Position numbers and translations under genes: made by a program
In this document: positions 28,301-36,260 of the stretch, piece by piece
Layout: each line of letters begins with the position of its first letter
Numbering within the stretch: position 1 is the stretch's first letter
Notes under the pieces: generated by a model
The model's input: the letters and a program-made list of their open reading frames with translations, nothing else
Told to the model about the DNA's origin: nothing
The model's database searches: none
DNA from: Marinilabiliales bacterium
Lineage (GTDB): Bacteria; Bacteroidota; Bacteroidia; Bacteroidales; SZUA-534
Length of the DNA stretch: 64,000 nt
Direction: 5' to 3'
NCBI GenBank assembly: GCA_003512955.1
Contig: DOTG01000020.1
Location: forward strand, 1 to 64,000

Positions 28301-29032
28301 GTAAGGATCGAGAAATTTTGAGGTGCTGAATTCAAAGCCTCCAAAAAACTCACGGGAAGCCCCTTTGGTAACAATGCTGATAACACCACCGGTAACATCG
28401 CCATATTTGGCGGGTGTTCCACCGGTCATTACCGAAATCTCAGCAATTGAAGCTTTAGGGAGGTTACTTGAACCACGGACTTTCACTCCGTCGATAAAAT
28501 AAACGGTGGCATCCTCGCGCGCACCACGCACGCTTTTTACTTCACCGTCTTCCTGGTACACCCCACCTACGGTAGAAGCCACCGCCTCTGGGGAACGGCC
28601 GGCCATTTTGGAAATTTCTTCGGAAGTAACTGTTCCTCCTGTTGTGGTATTATCTTTGCTGATAAGCGGCACGGTATAAGCAACCACATCAATTTGTTCA
28701 ATTTCCTGCGTGGATGCTTTTAAGCTCAAATCGAGGAATTGAATTTTATCGTTATTAATCACTACGTCGTTAATCTGTAATGAATTATAACCTACATAGG
28801 ATGCTTTTACTGTAAACCTCCCTGCTGGAATAGGTTTCACGGTATAGTTCCCATCAAAATCGGAAACACCACCCCCAACCATATTCCCATTAAGTTCGAC
28901 CACAACGTTGGCAAATGGTATAGCCTCGCCTGTTTCGGCATCAAGAACTTTCCCTTTGAGGGCTCCTGATTGAGCATATACTCCACCACTTGCTAAAAAA
29001 ACGAAAAGAATAAAGAGTATTTTTCTTATCAT
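25349..29032 (-). CDS. TonB-dependent receptor with carboxypeptidase-like N-domain
   Basis: About 1227 residues from the ATG at 29032, which opens a signal peptide ending near GGVYAQ; an ATG three codons upstream (29041) is also possible. A CarboxypepD_reg-like domain (SGALKGKVLDAETGEAIPFANVVVE) covers about 22-105. A TonB plug follows (SVRGAREDATVYFIDGVKVRG and the GGTPAKYGDVTGGVISI segment). A long beta-barrel ends in LGVLFSF. It takes up or senses a ligand at the outer membrane using TonB energy. Order and spacing with the T9SS cargo (22 bases) and PorV-like gene indicate one transcript. The ligand is not evident. Confidence 0.9.
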   Translation of the reverse strand: MIRKILFILFVFLASGGVYAQSGALKGKVLDAETGEAIPFANVVVELNGNMVGGGVSDFDGNYTVKPIPAGRFTVKASYVGYNSLQINDVVINNDKIQFLDLSLKASTQEIEQIDVVAYTVPLISKDNTTTGGTVTSEEISKMAGRSPEAVASTVGGVYQEDGEVKSVRGAREDATVYFIDGVKVRGSSNLPKASIAEISVMTGGTPAKYGDVTGGVISIVTKGASREFFGGFEFSTSKFLDPYNSNIIGANLSGPILTRKVVDPNNPENIRKEPLLGFFISGEYKFTQDPHPSSVGFWKVKDEILDSISRTPLVRFGDAKAGIPTASFLNASDFENVKVRENVAYQQSMVQAKLDFQPFKNVVFTIGGNFQNDNGNYLGGNTRGNLSGDISSGMLNYNNNRQEKNTEYRAYARLTHRLGNDEGEGEESSLIKNAYYTIQFDYGKNLWTRQDERHKDNLFNYGYIGKFTTYQTPTYVYGEDTTLNMTGYIMKAFKDTLVTYEASDINPELSNYTSMYYDFFDDPLNQTQILEGGGLLNGYSPSTIHGLATAPGVPYGLYTKRDNDQIRLSAQGAADIKDHEISIGFEYEKRTDRFYNVAPTSLWLLARQNMNSHILELDLANPIAVYGNDNGTLFYNDTIKYNRQYNVNAQSLFDIRFRQSQGMDIKGTNWVDIDSYDPDELSIDFFSADELFNNGEATVFYYGYDAYGNKLDHSPSFEDFFTKTYNVEIDEGVYRQFYSREIAPFEPIYWGGYIQDKFAFNDLIFNIGVRVEGYDANQKVQEDPYLMFTSYKVKDNYGLIANTEVPENINPEATVYVNSSTDPTRIVGYRYKDQWYDLEGTEVSNFRTLYPSGQAEPYRTNKNDLIGENSFLKAFKDYDPDINILPRISFSFPISDEALFFAHYDILSKRPNSEASRLNPIELLYVNQLATNEFVNPDLKSEKTIDYEFGFQQKLNNKSSIKLSAFYREQRDMVQLIYLTGAYPINMKTYGNIDFGTVKGFGLTYDLRRTNNIQLKASYTLQFANATGSNSTTARSLIAAGQPNLRATLPTDFDQRHNFSILVDYRFSSGKNYDGPKWFGMDILADAGCNFTINTGAGTPYTPQDVETGKTKGSINKSVMPWRTTVDMKIDKSFMIKFGEGEEARTADLNVYLDISNLLDAENILGVYSTTGNANDDAYLSSTSGLSSINKAYDSQSYIDYYLLLLNNAANYNLPRQIRLGVLFSF

Positions 29033-29154
29033 AATCGCCAAATTTATATTTGAAATTAAATACTACACCTAGTTTTTTGAATCGGTAAATATATAGATTC
29101 TGAAAGAATAATTCCAAGCCCCGGGTTTTAAAAAAAAAGATGCTTTATAGCCGT

Positions 29155-29526
29155 TTAAAAGTCTTTACGTGTGAGGATTGTCTGATAAATTACGGCTTCA
29201 CGTAAATCGAAACTTTGGTGCCCCGGCTCTGACTCCACGGTATTATCATCAGCTATAATGGGCTGATTGGGAATGGCTTTGATGCCCTCCTCGGGTAGAA
29301 CTGACTTGGGGACCTGCTTTTTGGTCACCTTTGCCGGGGGTTGCACGGGTGCCTCTTTTGTTTCGAAACTACCAACCTCCGATAATTGAGATACTCCAAA
29401 CAACGACTCAAAAGCATCGTCCATCCCTGGATTTGGGGCAGGTCTCTTTTTTTGCTTCCGAACAGCTGAAACGATAAAAATGACGAACGTCACGATGAAA
29501 ATCAACACTTGAACTAGATCATCCAT
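29155..29526 (-). CDS. Small membrane-anchored protein of unknown function
   Basis: A 123-residue protein with one N-terminal membrane helix (about 6-22, VLIFIVTFVIFIVSAV), then a basic KKRPAP patch and a low-complexity, Pro/Lys/Glu-rich cytoplasmic tail. I do not recognise the family. Its start overlaps the end of the next upstream gene by 8 bases, so they are coupled. It precedes the TonB receptor by 114 bases on the same strand and could be part of that transcript. Confidence 0.6.
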   Translation of the reverse strand: MDDLVQVLIFIVTFVIFIVSAVRKQKKRPAPNPGMDDAFESLFGVSQLSEVGSFETKEAPVQPPAKVTKKQVPKSVLPEEGIKAIPNQPIIADDNTVESEPGHQSFDLREAVIYQTILTRKDF

Positions 29527-29929
29527 TTCCCAACACTTTTTTTAGTTTAACACGCAAAGGCTTTTTCCCCCTATTGTAAAAATCCGCTTTTTTGCGGGAT
29601 TCTTTCATTCGCTTTTTTACCTCCTTAGTCTGAATAGCATACGTATGCTTTCTTATTCTTCTTGATTCCCTATTTTCCAGCCGATGTTCTTTACGCACCT
29701 GAGCTGAAACTTTAATATTTTGTTGAGTTTGCTCTATAAAATAGCTTATTGGAACTCTATGGTTTGTGAGCGTTCCAAAGTCGATAGAATAGTTTTTTTG
29801 TGCCAATACACCCGCACCATTCCAAAATACCAAAAAAATATAAAGGCAAAATTTCAAACCGCTCCAACCTATTTGTTTATTAGCTATTTTTAGATACCTG
29901 TTTTTTAAATTATCTAATACTAAACTCAC
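29519..29929 (-). CDS. Small basic, probably exported protein of unknown function
   Basis: A 136-residue protein. A hydrophobic segment at about 25-43 ending GAGVLAQ looks like a signal peptide cleavage region, preceded by a long basic N-region. The rest is strongly basic, rich in Arg/Lys, with RKEHRLENRESRRIRKH and a KKPLRVKLKK tail. I recognise no family. It is translationally coupled to the small membrane protein that follows. The 38-base gap to the divergent Rieske-like gene must hold both promoters, but I see no consensus box. Confidence 0.5.
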   Translation of the reverse strand: MSLVLDNLKNRYLKIANKQIGWSGLKFCLYIFLVFWNGAGVLAQKNYSIDFGTLTNHRVPISYFIEQTQQNIKVSAQVRKEHRLENRESRRIRKHTYAIQTKEVKKRMKESRKKADFYNRGKKPLRVKLKKVLGNG

Positions 29930-29967
29930 ACATTGTTACGTAATACTGTCAATAAAAATTAAAGAAA

Positions 29968-30426
29968 ATGATACTGCAACTCAAAGAATCAAAAATAGTT
30001 AGATTTTATTTAATATCAACTTTTTCGCTCCTATTATTGTCCGGATGTGACGCTGAAAACGAACACCCCATTCCGAATATTCCCATTTACATTGACCCTA
30101 TCTATATTTACAATGCAGAATACACCTCATTGCTCAATGTTTACGGCACTTACGTGGTTGAAAACGAAGGATATCTGGGTAATGGGATTCTGATTGTAAA
30201 TGTTGGGAATAATGAATTCAAGGCTTACGACTGCACTTGTACCCATGAAGTTCAAGATAGTTGTTGGGTGCGCCCAACCGAAACAATGATTAACTCTGCG
30301 GTTTGCCGTTGTTGTGGGTCTAACTTTGAATTGACGTATGGAACCCCTTCCAGTGGTGATGCCCATTTCCCTTTAAAATCGTATAAGGTAGCTTTTGGAA
30401 ATTCCACCATCCGCGTTTACAACTAA
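29968..30426 (+). CDS. Rieske-like lipoprotein with altered iron-ligand motif
   Basis: A 152-residue lipoprotein; the lipobox LLSGC puts the lipidated Cys at 27. The second half has a Rieske-type layout: first box C-T-H (C91, H93, with C89 and C99 nearby), and second box CRCCGSNFELTYG at 113-125. In true Rieske proteins this box is CxCHGSxF; here C116 replaces the His that ligates iron. The following GDAHFPLKSYKV resembles the usual proline-loop region. It may bind a 3Cys-1His [2Fe-2S] cluster, a different metal, or none. It is monocistronic and divergent from the small-protein pair. Electron partner unknown. Confidence 0.7.
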   Translation: MILQLKESKIVRFYLISTFSLLLLSGCDAENEHPIPNIPIYIDPIYIYNAEYTSLLNVYGTYVVENEGYLGNGILIVNVGNNEFKAYDCTCTHEVQDSCWVRPTETMINSAVCRCCGSNFELTYGTPSSGDAHFPLKSYKVAFGNSTIRVYN

Positions 30427-30487
30427 CAACGCCGAAACCATGGAACAAAAGGTTAAAAACCAATTTGTTTCCATCATTCCGGCGTTG
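30427..30487. terminator. Long stem between convergent Rieske-like and protease genes
   Basis: CAACGCCG (30427-30434) pairs with CGGCGTTG (30480-30487). Inside it ATGGAACAAA (30440-30449) pairs, with one bulge, with 30464-30474. It is symmetrical and suits a bidirectional terminator, although no strong T run is present. Confidence 0.45.
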
Positions 30488-30497
30488 GGGGCAAGCG

Positions 30498-33400
30498 TTA
30501 TTCGATGATGTGCCTGATTGGTATTGTTTCCTGTGCCGTCTGTAAAATTATCAAATACATTCCCTTGGGAAGGCTTGTAATATCTATTTCATTCCGTGTT
30601 GAAACTTTGTTTACGGTAATCACCTTCTGGCCTATTTCATCATAAATATCCAATCCATTGACAGGCACATTTCCAGAATATTCCAAGATTACCCTACCCT
30701 TCGAGGGATTGGGGTAAATCTGGCAAGTAACCGCACTGTTTGATGCCACCGAAACCAGGTAAATATTCACATCCACTTGGACATCCTCTTCACCTACTAT
30801 CAGTTCCCCATTGATACTGTTGAATCCCTCTTTTGAAATAGCATAGGAATGGGTTCCGGCAGGGATATCTACAAATGACGTTTTTCCTAACGCCGAAGTT
30901 GTCTGTTCCTGTGTACCCAACAGCACCGATACCTCCGTTTCCGCTTCTCCATTGTGTGTAATGGTGAAACTGACATCCGGGATCATTTTTAATTCAATGG
31001 GAAGAACCACGTTGGACAATGCAATGGTTAACGATTCTTGCACCGCATAATATCCTGTTTCTTCAACCGAATAGGTATAATCTCCTTTCGCCACATCGGT
31101 GAGTAAGATTTTTCCACTTTCATCTGAAACCCAATTGACGCCATTAAAGTTCAGGGTAATTCCCGCAACAGGAGTTCCTTTAAATAGCAGCGTGAACTCC
31201 ACATCGGGGATAAATTCCAATACAATTGTTTCCTCGATGTCAACATCTTTTACAAAATCGAAGGTACGGTTCACCGGATAATATCCTGTTTGGTTGATAC
31301 TCATGGCTACCTGAGAAGCTTCCTCGTTCGATTTGAATACCACTGCACCCTGCTCATCGGTGACTTTTTCCTTGGCTCCCATTACCACGTTGATTCCTGG
31401 CATGGGGTTTTGCCCATCAGTCACCTGAAGAGAAACATCGGTTTTTTTAAATAAATAACCCTCATGTGCCTTATCTGTATTCGAAATATCAATGGTGTCT
31501 GTAATTCCATAATACCCCGGGCATTCTAAAGAAACCAATTGATCTTCGCCCAACTTCACATCTTCAAACAGGGCTTCCCCATTCAAATTGGAATAGACTG
31601 TTTGGTTTTGGAAGGTTACTTTTGCTTTTTCCATTTTTCCAAATTTGTTGGTTACATGTATCAGCAAATCAGGAATTTTTTGCATTTGGATGGTAAGATT
31701 CAAATCCCCGGCAATGCTGTCCAACGTGTCGGAACTGGAATAATAGCCCCACTTTTCGATATAATAAATAAGTGTAGCACCCGAGGCAATGCCCTCAAAA
31801 GTTGCTTTTCCATCGGTTTCACTAATTACCCAGTCATTATTAAAAAGTACATTCACTCCTGCCAAAGGCACCTCTTTTTCAGTAAACTCAAAGGTGACCG
31901 TATAGATAGGCATTTTAGTCAGGTTGATTGTTACAAGGGTGTCGTTAGTTATGGTAACCTCTTGCTCCAGAAACTCAAAACCAGGAGCCTCAACCAACAA
32001 AATATAGGTTCCTTCGGGAATTTCGCTGAATTGGAGTTCCCCGGAAGCTGTTGTCGTTTGAGACTGAGAATTGAATGTCACCGTAGCCCCTTCCAAGGCA
32101 TTGGTGCCATCAGTTATTTGAATAGCCATTTCATACAGATTTTCATAGTTCTGCAATATCAGGGTGTCTGTTTTTACCGTATCATTCAACTCAACCGCCT
32201 GTTGCAAAGGCTGAAACCCTTTTTTCGAAACAAAAGTCTCATAGGTTCCGTGTGCCAGGTAACCCGTGATTTTTCCATCCGTATTGGTTAACCATTGCTG
32301 TGAACCCAGCGTTACTTGCGATTCTGAAACCGGCACCAACAATTCATCAACAACAACCAATGTCAGTGTATCTTGCTTCAAGTTCTGATCGATAAAACCA
32401 AATTTCACGTTAGGGCGGATATTGTTGGACCCGTCAAACTGCGCCGGATATTCATTGTCGGCATAACCATAAGCAACAGTGGGGGCCGGCGTTTCAGAGC
32501 AATAAACCGATGTCCGGTCGGTAGAGGCACAATAACTTTCGTTCACCCCCCAATAAATCTCCACAAGCAAATTCCCCTGCTTGGTTTGGTATTCAAAAGG
32601 ATCAATTGCTAATCCAAACCAACCTGTCACAGCGCTCAACTCCAGACTGTCTTGATACAGCACCGTGTCAGGATTTTCAATCGTTGCATAGCTTGTGTCC
32701 ATTTGAGTAGCCGGGGTAGTACCCATAACAATAACAAAATTCTTAAGCATGCGGTGTTTTTCGTTGGTAGTTACTGAAGCCAGATTTAATGCCAATTCAT
32801 TGATCAGTTGTGTCCCTGAGGAGAATTCATCGGCAAGAAAGAGCATTTGTGTTTTGTTGCTTTTATAGTAATTATAGAACGGGTATTGGTATTTCTTGGT
32901 TGTTCCGCTTCCAAGCTCCAGTAAAGGTGGTTGTCCCACCACAAACTGATAGGTGTTTCTTAGGCTGTCTTCCGGGGCCCTTCCATAATTAACCGAAATT
33001 TTAGTGCCTTGTGGGGTATGGCTGCTGGTACTTGCTTTCACTTTTGCATACCCTGTTTGTCCGGGCTCTATGGCATCCACCTCCACCAGTTCTCCATCAA
33101 GAATAACGTATGGAGACGATGCCTCCCATCGGATTTGAAGGGGTGACGAGGTTTGGGTTCCTTCATTCAAAATTGAAAGTAAAAGAAAGCCAGATTCCCC
33201 AGGTTCCAGTTTATTGTTCCCATCGCCATAAGTTCCATCTTCGATCAAAACCGCATCACCTAAACTTACAACGGGGGCATTTACGGTGAATTCCACCGTC
33301 CGGATCCATTGATGCTCCAGGTTGTCGGTAATTGTTAAGGTAAAAACTGATTGATGCTGGTTGGGTGTGGCTCCTGAAACTTTAATTTTTAAACCACTGT

Positions 33401-35609
33401 TTCCTGTTTGGCTTCCTGCGTTTATGGTGCCAAAAGAATGTGAAGCCTGTAATATCTGTATAAATTCATCGGTTGTAGAAAGTACCACTTGTACATCTGC
33501 TGCCGTTTCAACACCAACATTTTTTATCTGAACATCTATAAAAACCTCTTCCCCACTATCTAACCAGTTATTGTTATTTCCGTACCTGTCGTTTACCGAG
33601 GCTTTAACCATCGAGATATAAGGCCCTTGAGCAGGGATTACTTTTACCACAGACTGATAAGTCCTTAGATTAAAACCTGTAATTACCAAATCCAGGTCGG
33701 TCACATCGGTAAAAGGTTCGAATTCCAGTAATGCCTCACCATTTACTACCACAGCCGTGGCAACTACAGTATTTTGGTGGCTCAAACCAACCAGTCCCTG
33801 TTCGGCATTGCACGAGACCAATAAAGAAGATGTTCCGATAAGAATTTCGTCGGCATGGGAAACTTCCATAGCCACGGGGGTTTTGGTGCGCACCAAAACC
33901 GATGGATCGCCAAAAGTGGTCCAGGTGTCGGTCATATCTTCCCCGTCGCTTCCATATTCATCGTTCATGTGCAAGCAACCATTGTAGGCGATGCCGCCAA
34001 ACGTCCGCTTGATATTGTTTTCGTAACTTTCAATCAAAATATCAACCATCTCATCCTGCCCGTCCATTGGGGGAGCCCACGATTGATTTATGGTAGAGGC
34101 AATAATAGCCAAGGCCCCTGTGGGCTGATCATTTTTCCTTGCCTGAACAAAAGCTTCGGCAAAGCAGGTTTGCCCGTGAAAGTTTCCATTCACACAAGCT
34201 ACATCGAATACAAATGGAAACTTGTTGTAGTTTGTTAAATTGTTGCAGTCGGCCACATCAAAACCGGTGGTTACCCAATAGGTGTCGGCACCGTGGCCTA
34301 CATAATTGATGTTACTCAAACCGGTATTGATAGCATTTGAGACCTGCAGGGCGGTAGCTCCCGGATCGTAAGCTGTAGCCACCTGCTCATAAGTAAACGA
34401 AAGGAGATCGGTTTTTATCTTTTCCATGTGCTGTTTGTCCGATTCCCCATCATCTCCCTGGCCACCACCGCCCTCATCGGAGGCAATAACCATTCCATTG
34501 GAGAGCCATATAGCTGTTTCATCTATATCGCGTTCGTAATAAATGGACTTTTCCACCTGGTTTTGAATATGCGTTGTGGTACTGCCACTCAATCGTCCCA
34601 CAAAAAATTCCGGATAAGAATCGTTTCCTGCCATGTAAGCATAAGCCACATCGGAATCACCACTTGCATACAACGACGGGATGTCGTTGGCATCACCAAC
34701 TAGCAATAAAAACGTCAGCCCTTTTTGTTGATAATACAAACGGATATATTCCTGCAAATCTTCAGCATTGTTACCCGTGGTTGATGCTGAAAATTCAACA
34801 ATCTCGGTTACCAGACCACGTTTGTTTTTCCAGTCAGCTAAAGGTTTTACGGCCTCAACATACTTGGCGGGGCTAACGATCAATAAATTCCCCGATTCCT
34901 CCACCGGAGTATATTTTGGCGTTTGATAATTCAGAAATTGATGTTGGTAAATCTGCTGATATTCGGCACTTGATTTTTTAGGGGCCTTGAATGTAACCGG
35001 GTTTTCGCCCAACTCCCCCGAGTTCATTAACCGGACACGGATTTGGGTATATACCCGCAAGGTTTTGGTCGCCGGATTGTATTGCAAGGGGTTTACCACG
35101 ATAGTTTGTCCCCTATAATCGCGTAAAATATAGGGCTTGCGCAGTTCTGCCAATATCCCGGGATAAAAAGCATCGGTTTGATAGGCCGCCCCGTATGTGT
35201 AGGAAACTTTTGCAGGGTTTTGATCGCGGTAAAGGTTCCCTTTCGATGGTGCCACTTCGATATTTGGATATTCCACAAATTCGGCATTAAGCACCTCCAA
35301 ATCCATACGTTCTGTTTCAGAAACAATAACCGATGTAGTCCATTTTTGCAAATCGGGAGCTCCGGTTTCTAAAATGGGTGAACCCTTTTCCAACATGAGT
35401 ATGGAGGCTTCTCCCTTGGGTGTTTTTACCTCAATAGTGGAATACCCATTGAAGGTAAAAACCAATTCCATGGCTTTGCTGTCCGATGATACCAGCTTTA
35501 CTCCTGTTTTTTCTGTTTTATCTATCACCACATTACTTGCCATGGAGGAAAAAACAGAAATTAAAATGCTTGCTAAAAACATTAAAATCAGACTATTTGC
35601 TTTTTTCAT
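30498..35609 (-). CDS. Gingipain-family (C25) protease with T9SS tail
   Basis: A 1703-residue secreted protease. Signal peptide about 1-24; gingipain-type propeptide about 30-220; C25 catalytic domain to about 580. The catalytic residues are H439 (NYVGHGADTYW) and C472 (DVACVNGNF), 33 residues apart, as in RgpB (H211/C244). A region of beta-sandwich modules follows, then seven tandem modules of about 70 residues with the pattern of carboxypeptidase-regulatory domains (for example TDGTNALEGATVTFNSQ). The last 75 residues are a type A T9SS sorting domain (CQIYPNPSKGRVILEY). Because the tail is present it is T9SS cargo, not the PorU sortase. Likely a surface-attached Arg/Lys-type or other cysteine protease; specificity cannot be read. 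Confidence 0.9.
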   Translation of the reverse strand: MKKANSLILMFLASILISVFSSMASNVVIDKTEKTGVKLVSSDSKAMELVFTFNGYSTIEVKTPKGEASILMLEKGSPILETGAPDLQKWTTSVIVSETERMDLEVLNAEFVEYPNIEVAPSKGNLYRDQNPAKVSYTYGAAYQTDAFYPGILAELRKPYILRDYRGQTIVVNPLQYNPATKTLRVYTQIRVRLMNSGELGENPVTFKAPKKSSAEYQQIYQHQFLNYQTPKYTPVEESGNLLIVSPAKYVEAVKPLADWKNKRGLVTEIVEFSASTTGNNAEDLQEYIRLYYQQKGLTFLLLVGDANDIPSLYASGDSDVAYAYMAGNDSYPEFFVGRLSGSTTTHIQNQVEKSIYYERDIDETAIWLSNGMVIASDEGGGGQGDDGESDKQHMEKIKTDLLSFTYEQVATAYDPGATALQVSNAINTGLSNINYVGHGADTYWVTTGFDVADCNNLTNYNKFPFVFDVACVNGNFHGQTCFAEAFVQARKNDQPTGALAIIASTINQSWAPPMDGQDEMVDILIESYENNIKRTFGGIAYNGCLHMNDEYGSDGEDMTDTWTTFGDPSVLVRTKTPVAMEVSHADEILIGTSSLLVSCNAEQGLVGLSHQNTVVATAVVVNGEALLEFEPFTDVTDLDLVITGFNLRTYQSVVKVIPAQGPYISMVKASVNDRYGNNNNWLDSGEEVFIDVQIKNVGVETAADVQVVLSTTDEFIQILQASHSFGTINAGSQTGNSGLKIKVSGATPNQHQSVFTLTITDNLEHQWIRTVEFTVNAPVVSLGDAVLIEDGTYGDGNNKLEPGESGFLLLSILNEGTQTSSPLQIRWEASSPYVILDGELVEVDAIEPGQTGYAKVKASTSSHTPQGTKISVNYGRAPEDSLRNTYQFVVGQPPLLELGSGTTKKYQYPFYNYYKSNKTQMLFLADEFSSGTQLINELALNLASVTTNEKHRMLKNFVIVMGTTPATQMDTSYATIENPDTVLYQDSLELSAVTGWFGLAIDPFEYQTKQGNLLVEIYWGVNESYCASTDRTSVYCSETPAPTVAYGYADNEYPAQFDGSNNIRPNVKFGFIDQNLKQDTLTLVVVDELLVPVSESQVTLGSQQWLTNTDGKITGYLAHGTYETFVSKKGFQPLQQAVELNDTVKTDTLILQNYENLYEMAIQITDGTNALEGATVTFNSQSQTTTASGELQFSEIPEGTYILLVEAPGFEFLEQEVTITNDTLVTINLTKMPIYTVTFEFTEKEVPLAGVNVLFNNDWVISETDGKATFEGIASGATLIYYIEKWGYYSSSDTLDSIAGDLNLTIQMQKIPDLLIHVTNKFGKMEKAKVTFQNQTVYSNLNGEALFEDVKLGEDQLVSLECPGYYGITDTIDISNTDKAHEGYLFKKTDVSLQVTDGQNPMPGINVVMGAKEKVTDEQGAVVFKSNEEASQVAMSINQTGYYPVNRTFDFVKDVDIEETIVLEFIPDVEFTLLFKGTPVAGITLNFNGVNWVSDESGKILLTDVAKGDYTYSVEETGYYAVQESLTIALSNVVLPIELKMIPDVSFTITHNGEAETEVSVLLGTQEQTTSALGKTSFVDIPAGTHSYAISKEGFNSINGELIVGEEDVQVDVNIYLVSVASNSAVTCQIYPNPSKGRVILEYSGNVPVNGLDIYDEIGQKVITVNKVSTRNEIDITSLPKGMYLIILQTAQETIPIRHIIE

Positions 35610-35881
35610 TGTGTTGCATTTAATTTTTTAACCTTCTACTCACGTAAAAGATTACTGAATAGTAGTAGTTTATTACAGTGCGCAATTAGCAAAATATTCT
35701 TTGGACTATCACCAATAAAATTGAATTGTCCTAGTAAAATCCACCTGATAAAAAGCATGTTTTCTCACAATAGACCGGTAGATTTTTAGACACAAAACAC
35801 GAGATAAAACATATCCTGTTGAAAAGCATGATTTGATACTCTTTGTAAATAACAGATTATCATTTATTTATAAAAATTTTA

Positions 35882-35912
35882 CAGACAATTGCCCTCATTG
35901 TCTGAGGGCAAT
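35882..35912. repeat. Two overlapping, mutually exclusive perfect hairpins
   Basis: The order is A-B-A'-B'. CAGACAAT (35882-35889) pairs with ATTGTCTG (35897-35904). ATTGCCCTC (35888-35896) pairs with GAGGGCAAT (35904-35912). Each stem is perfect (8 and 9 bp), and forming one blocks or intertwines the other. It lies in the 651-base gap between the protease start (35609) and the RemB-like stop (36261). Confidence 0.6.
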
Positions 35913-35990
35913 AAAGGATACGAAGGTTTTAAAAAAAATATAGAGGTCGGTAGATAACTGCATAACACAAAATGATTAGAAATAACCTAT

Positions 35991-36073
35991 TCCCCCCTCT
36001 GCCAAAAGGCCATTTACTCGCTATCGCTCATGAGAACACTCACTTCGTTCATTTAGTTCCCCAAGGGGAGAAC
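35991..36073. other. Intergenic element with C-rich/G-rich ends
   Basis: Within the 35610-36260 gap this stretch has a C-rich left end (CCCCCCTCTGCC), a partly palindromic right end (GTTCCCCAAGGGGAGAAC at 36056-36073) and an internal pair of similar pieces (GCTATCGCTCATGAG and CTCACTTCGTTCA). No coding potential is evident. It could be a small non-autonomous element or decayed sequence. The remainder of the gap is AT-rich and otherwise featureless. Confidence 0.3.
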
Positions 36074-36260
36074 TGCTTTGTTGTAAGTTTTTTGTAGTAT
36101 TTGTGCTCGTACCCGCGAATCTAAATCGGGGTATGTCCACGCCATGGCTTGGTTTCCGAAGGGTGGAGGGGAAGATAACGAAATAGATATACAATTAACT
36201 ACTTACCTCAGAAGAATTAAAATATCTCAACGTAAGTGGACCTGTATAAATATTTCCTCT

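Noticed and set aside
29033..29050. TAAATTTG right before the TonB receptor start as a promoter
   Set aside because: It matches TAnnTTTG but would place the transcript start on or after the start codon, and no -33 box is found; probably chance in AT-rich DNA.
31539..32291. A 250-residue open frame on the plus strand opposite the protease gene
   Set aside because: It lies antisense to the repeat modules of the long protease, whose frame has clear domains. The antisense product has no recognisable motif.
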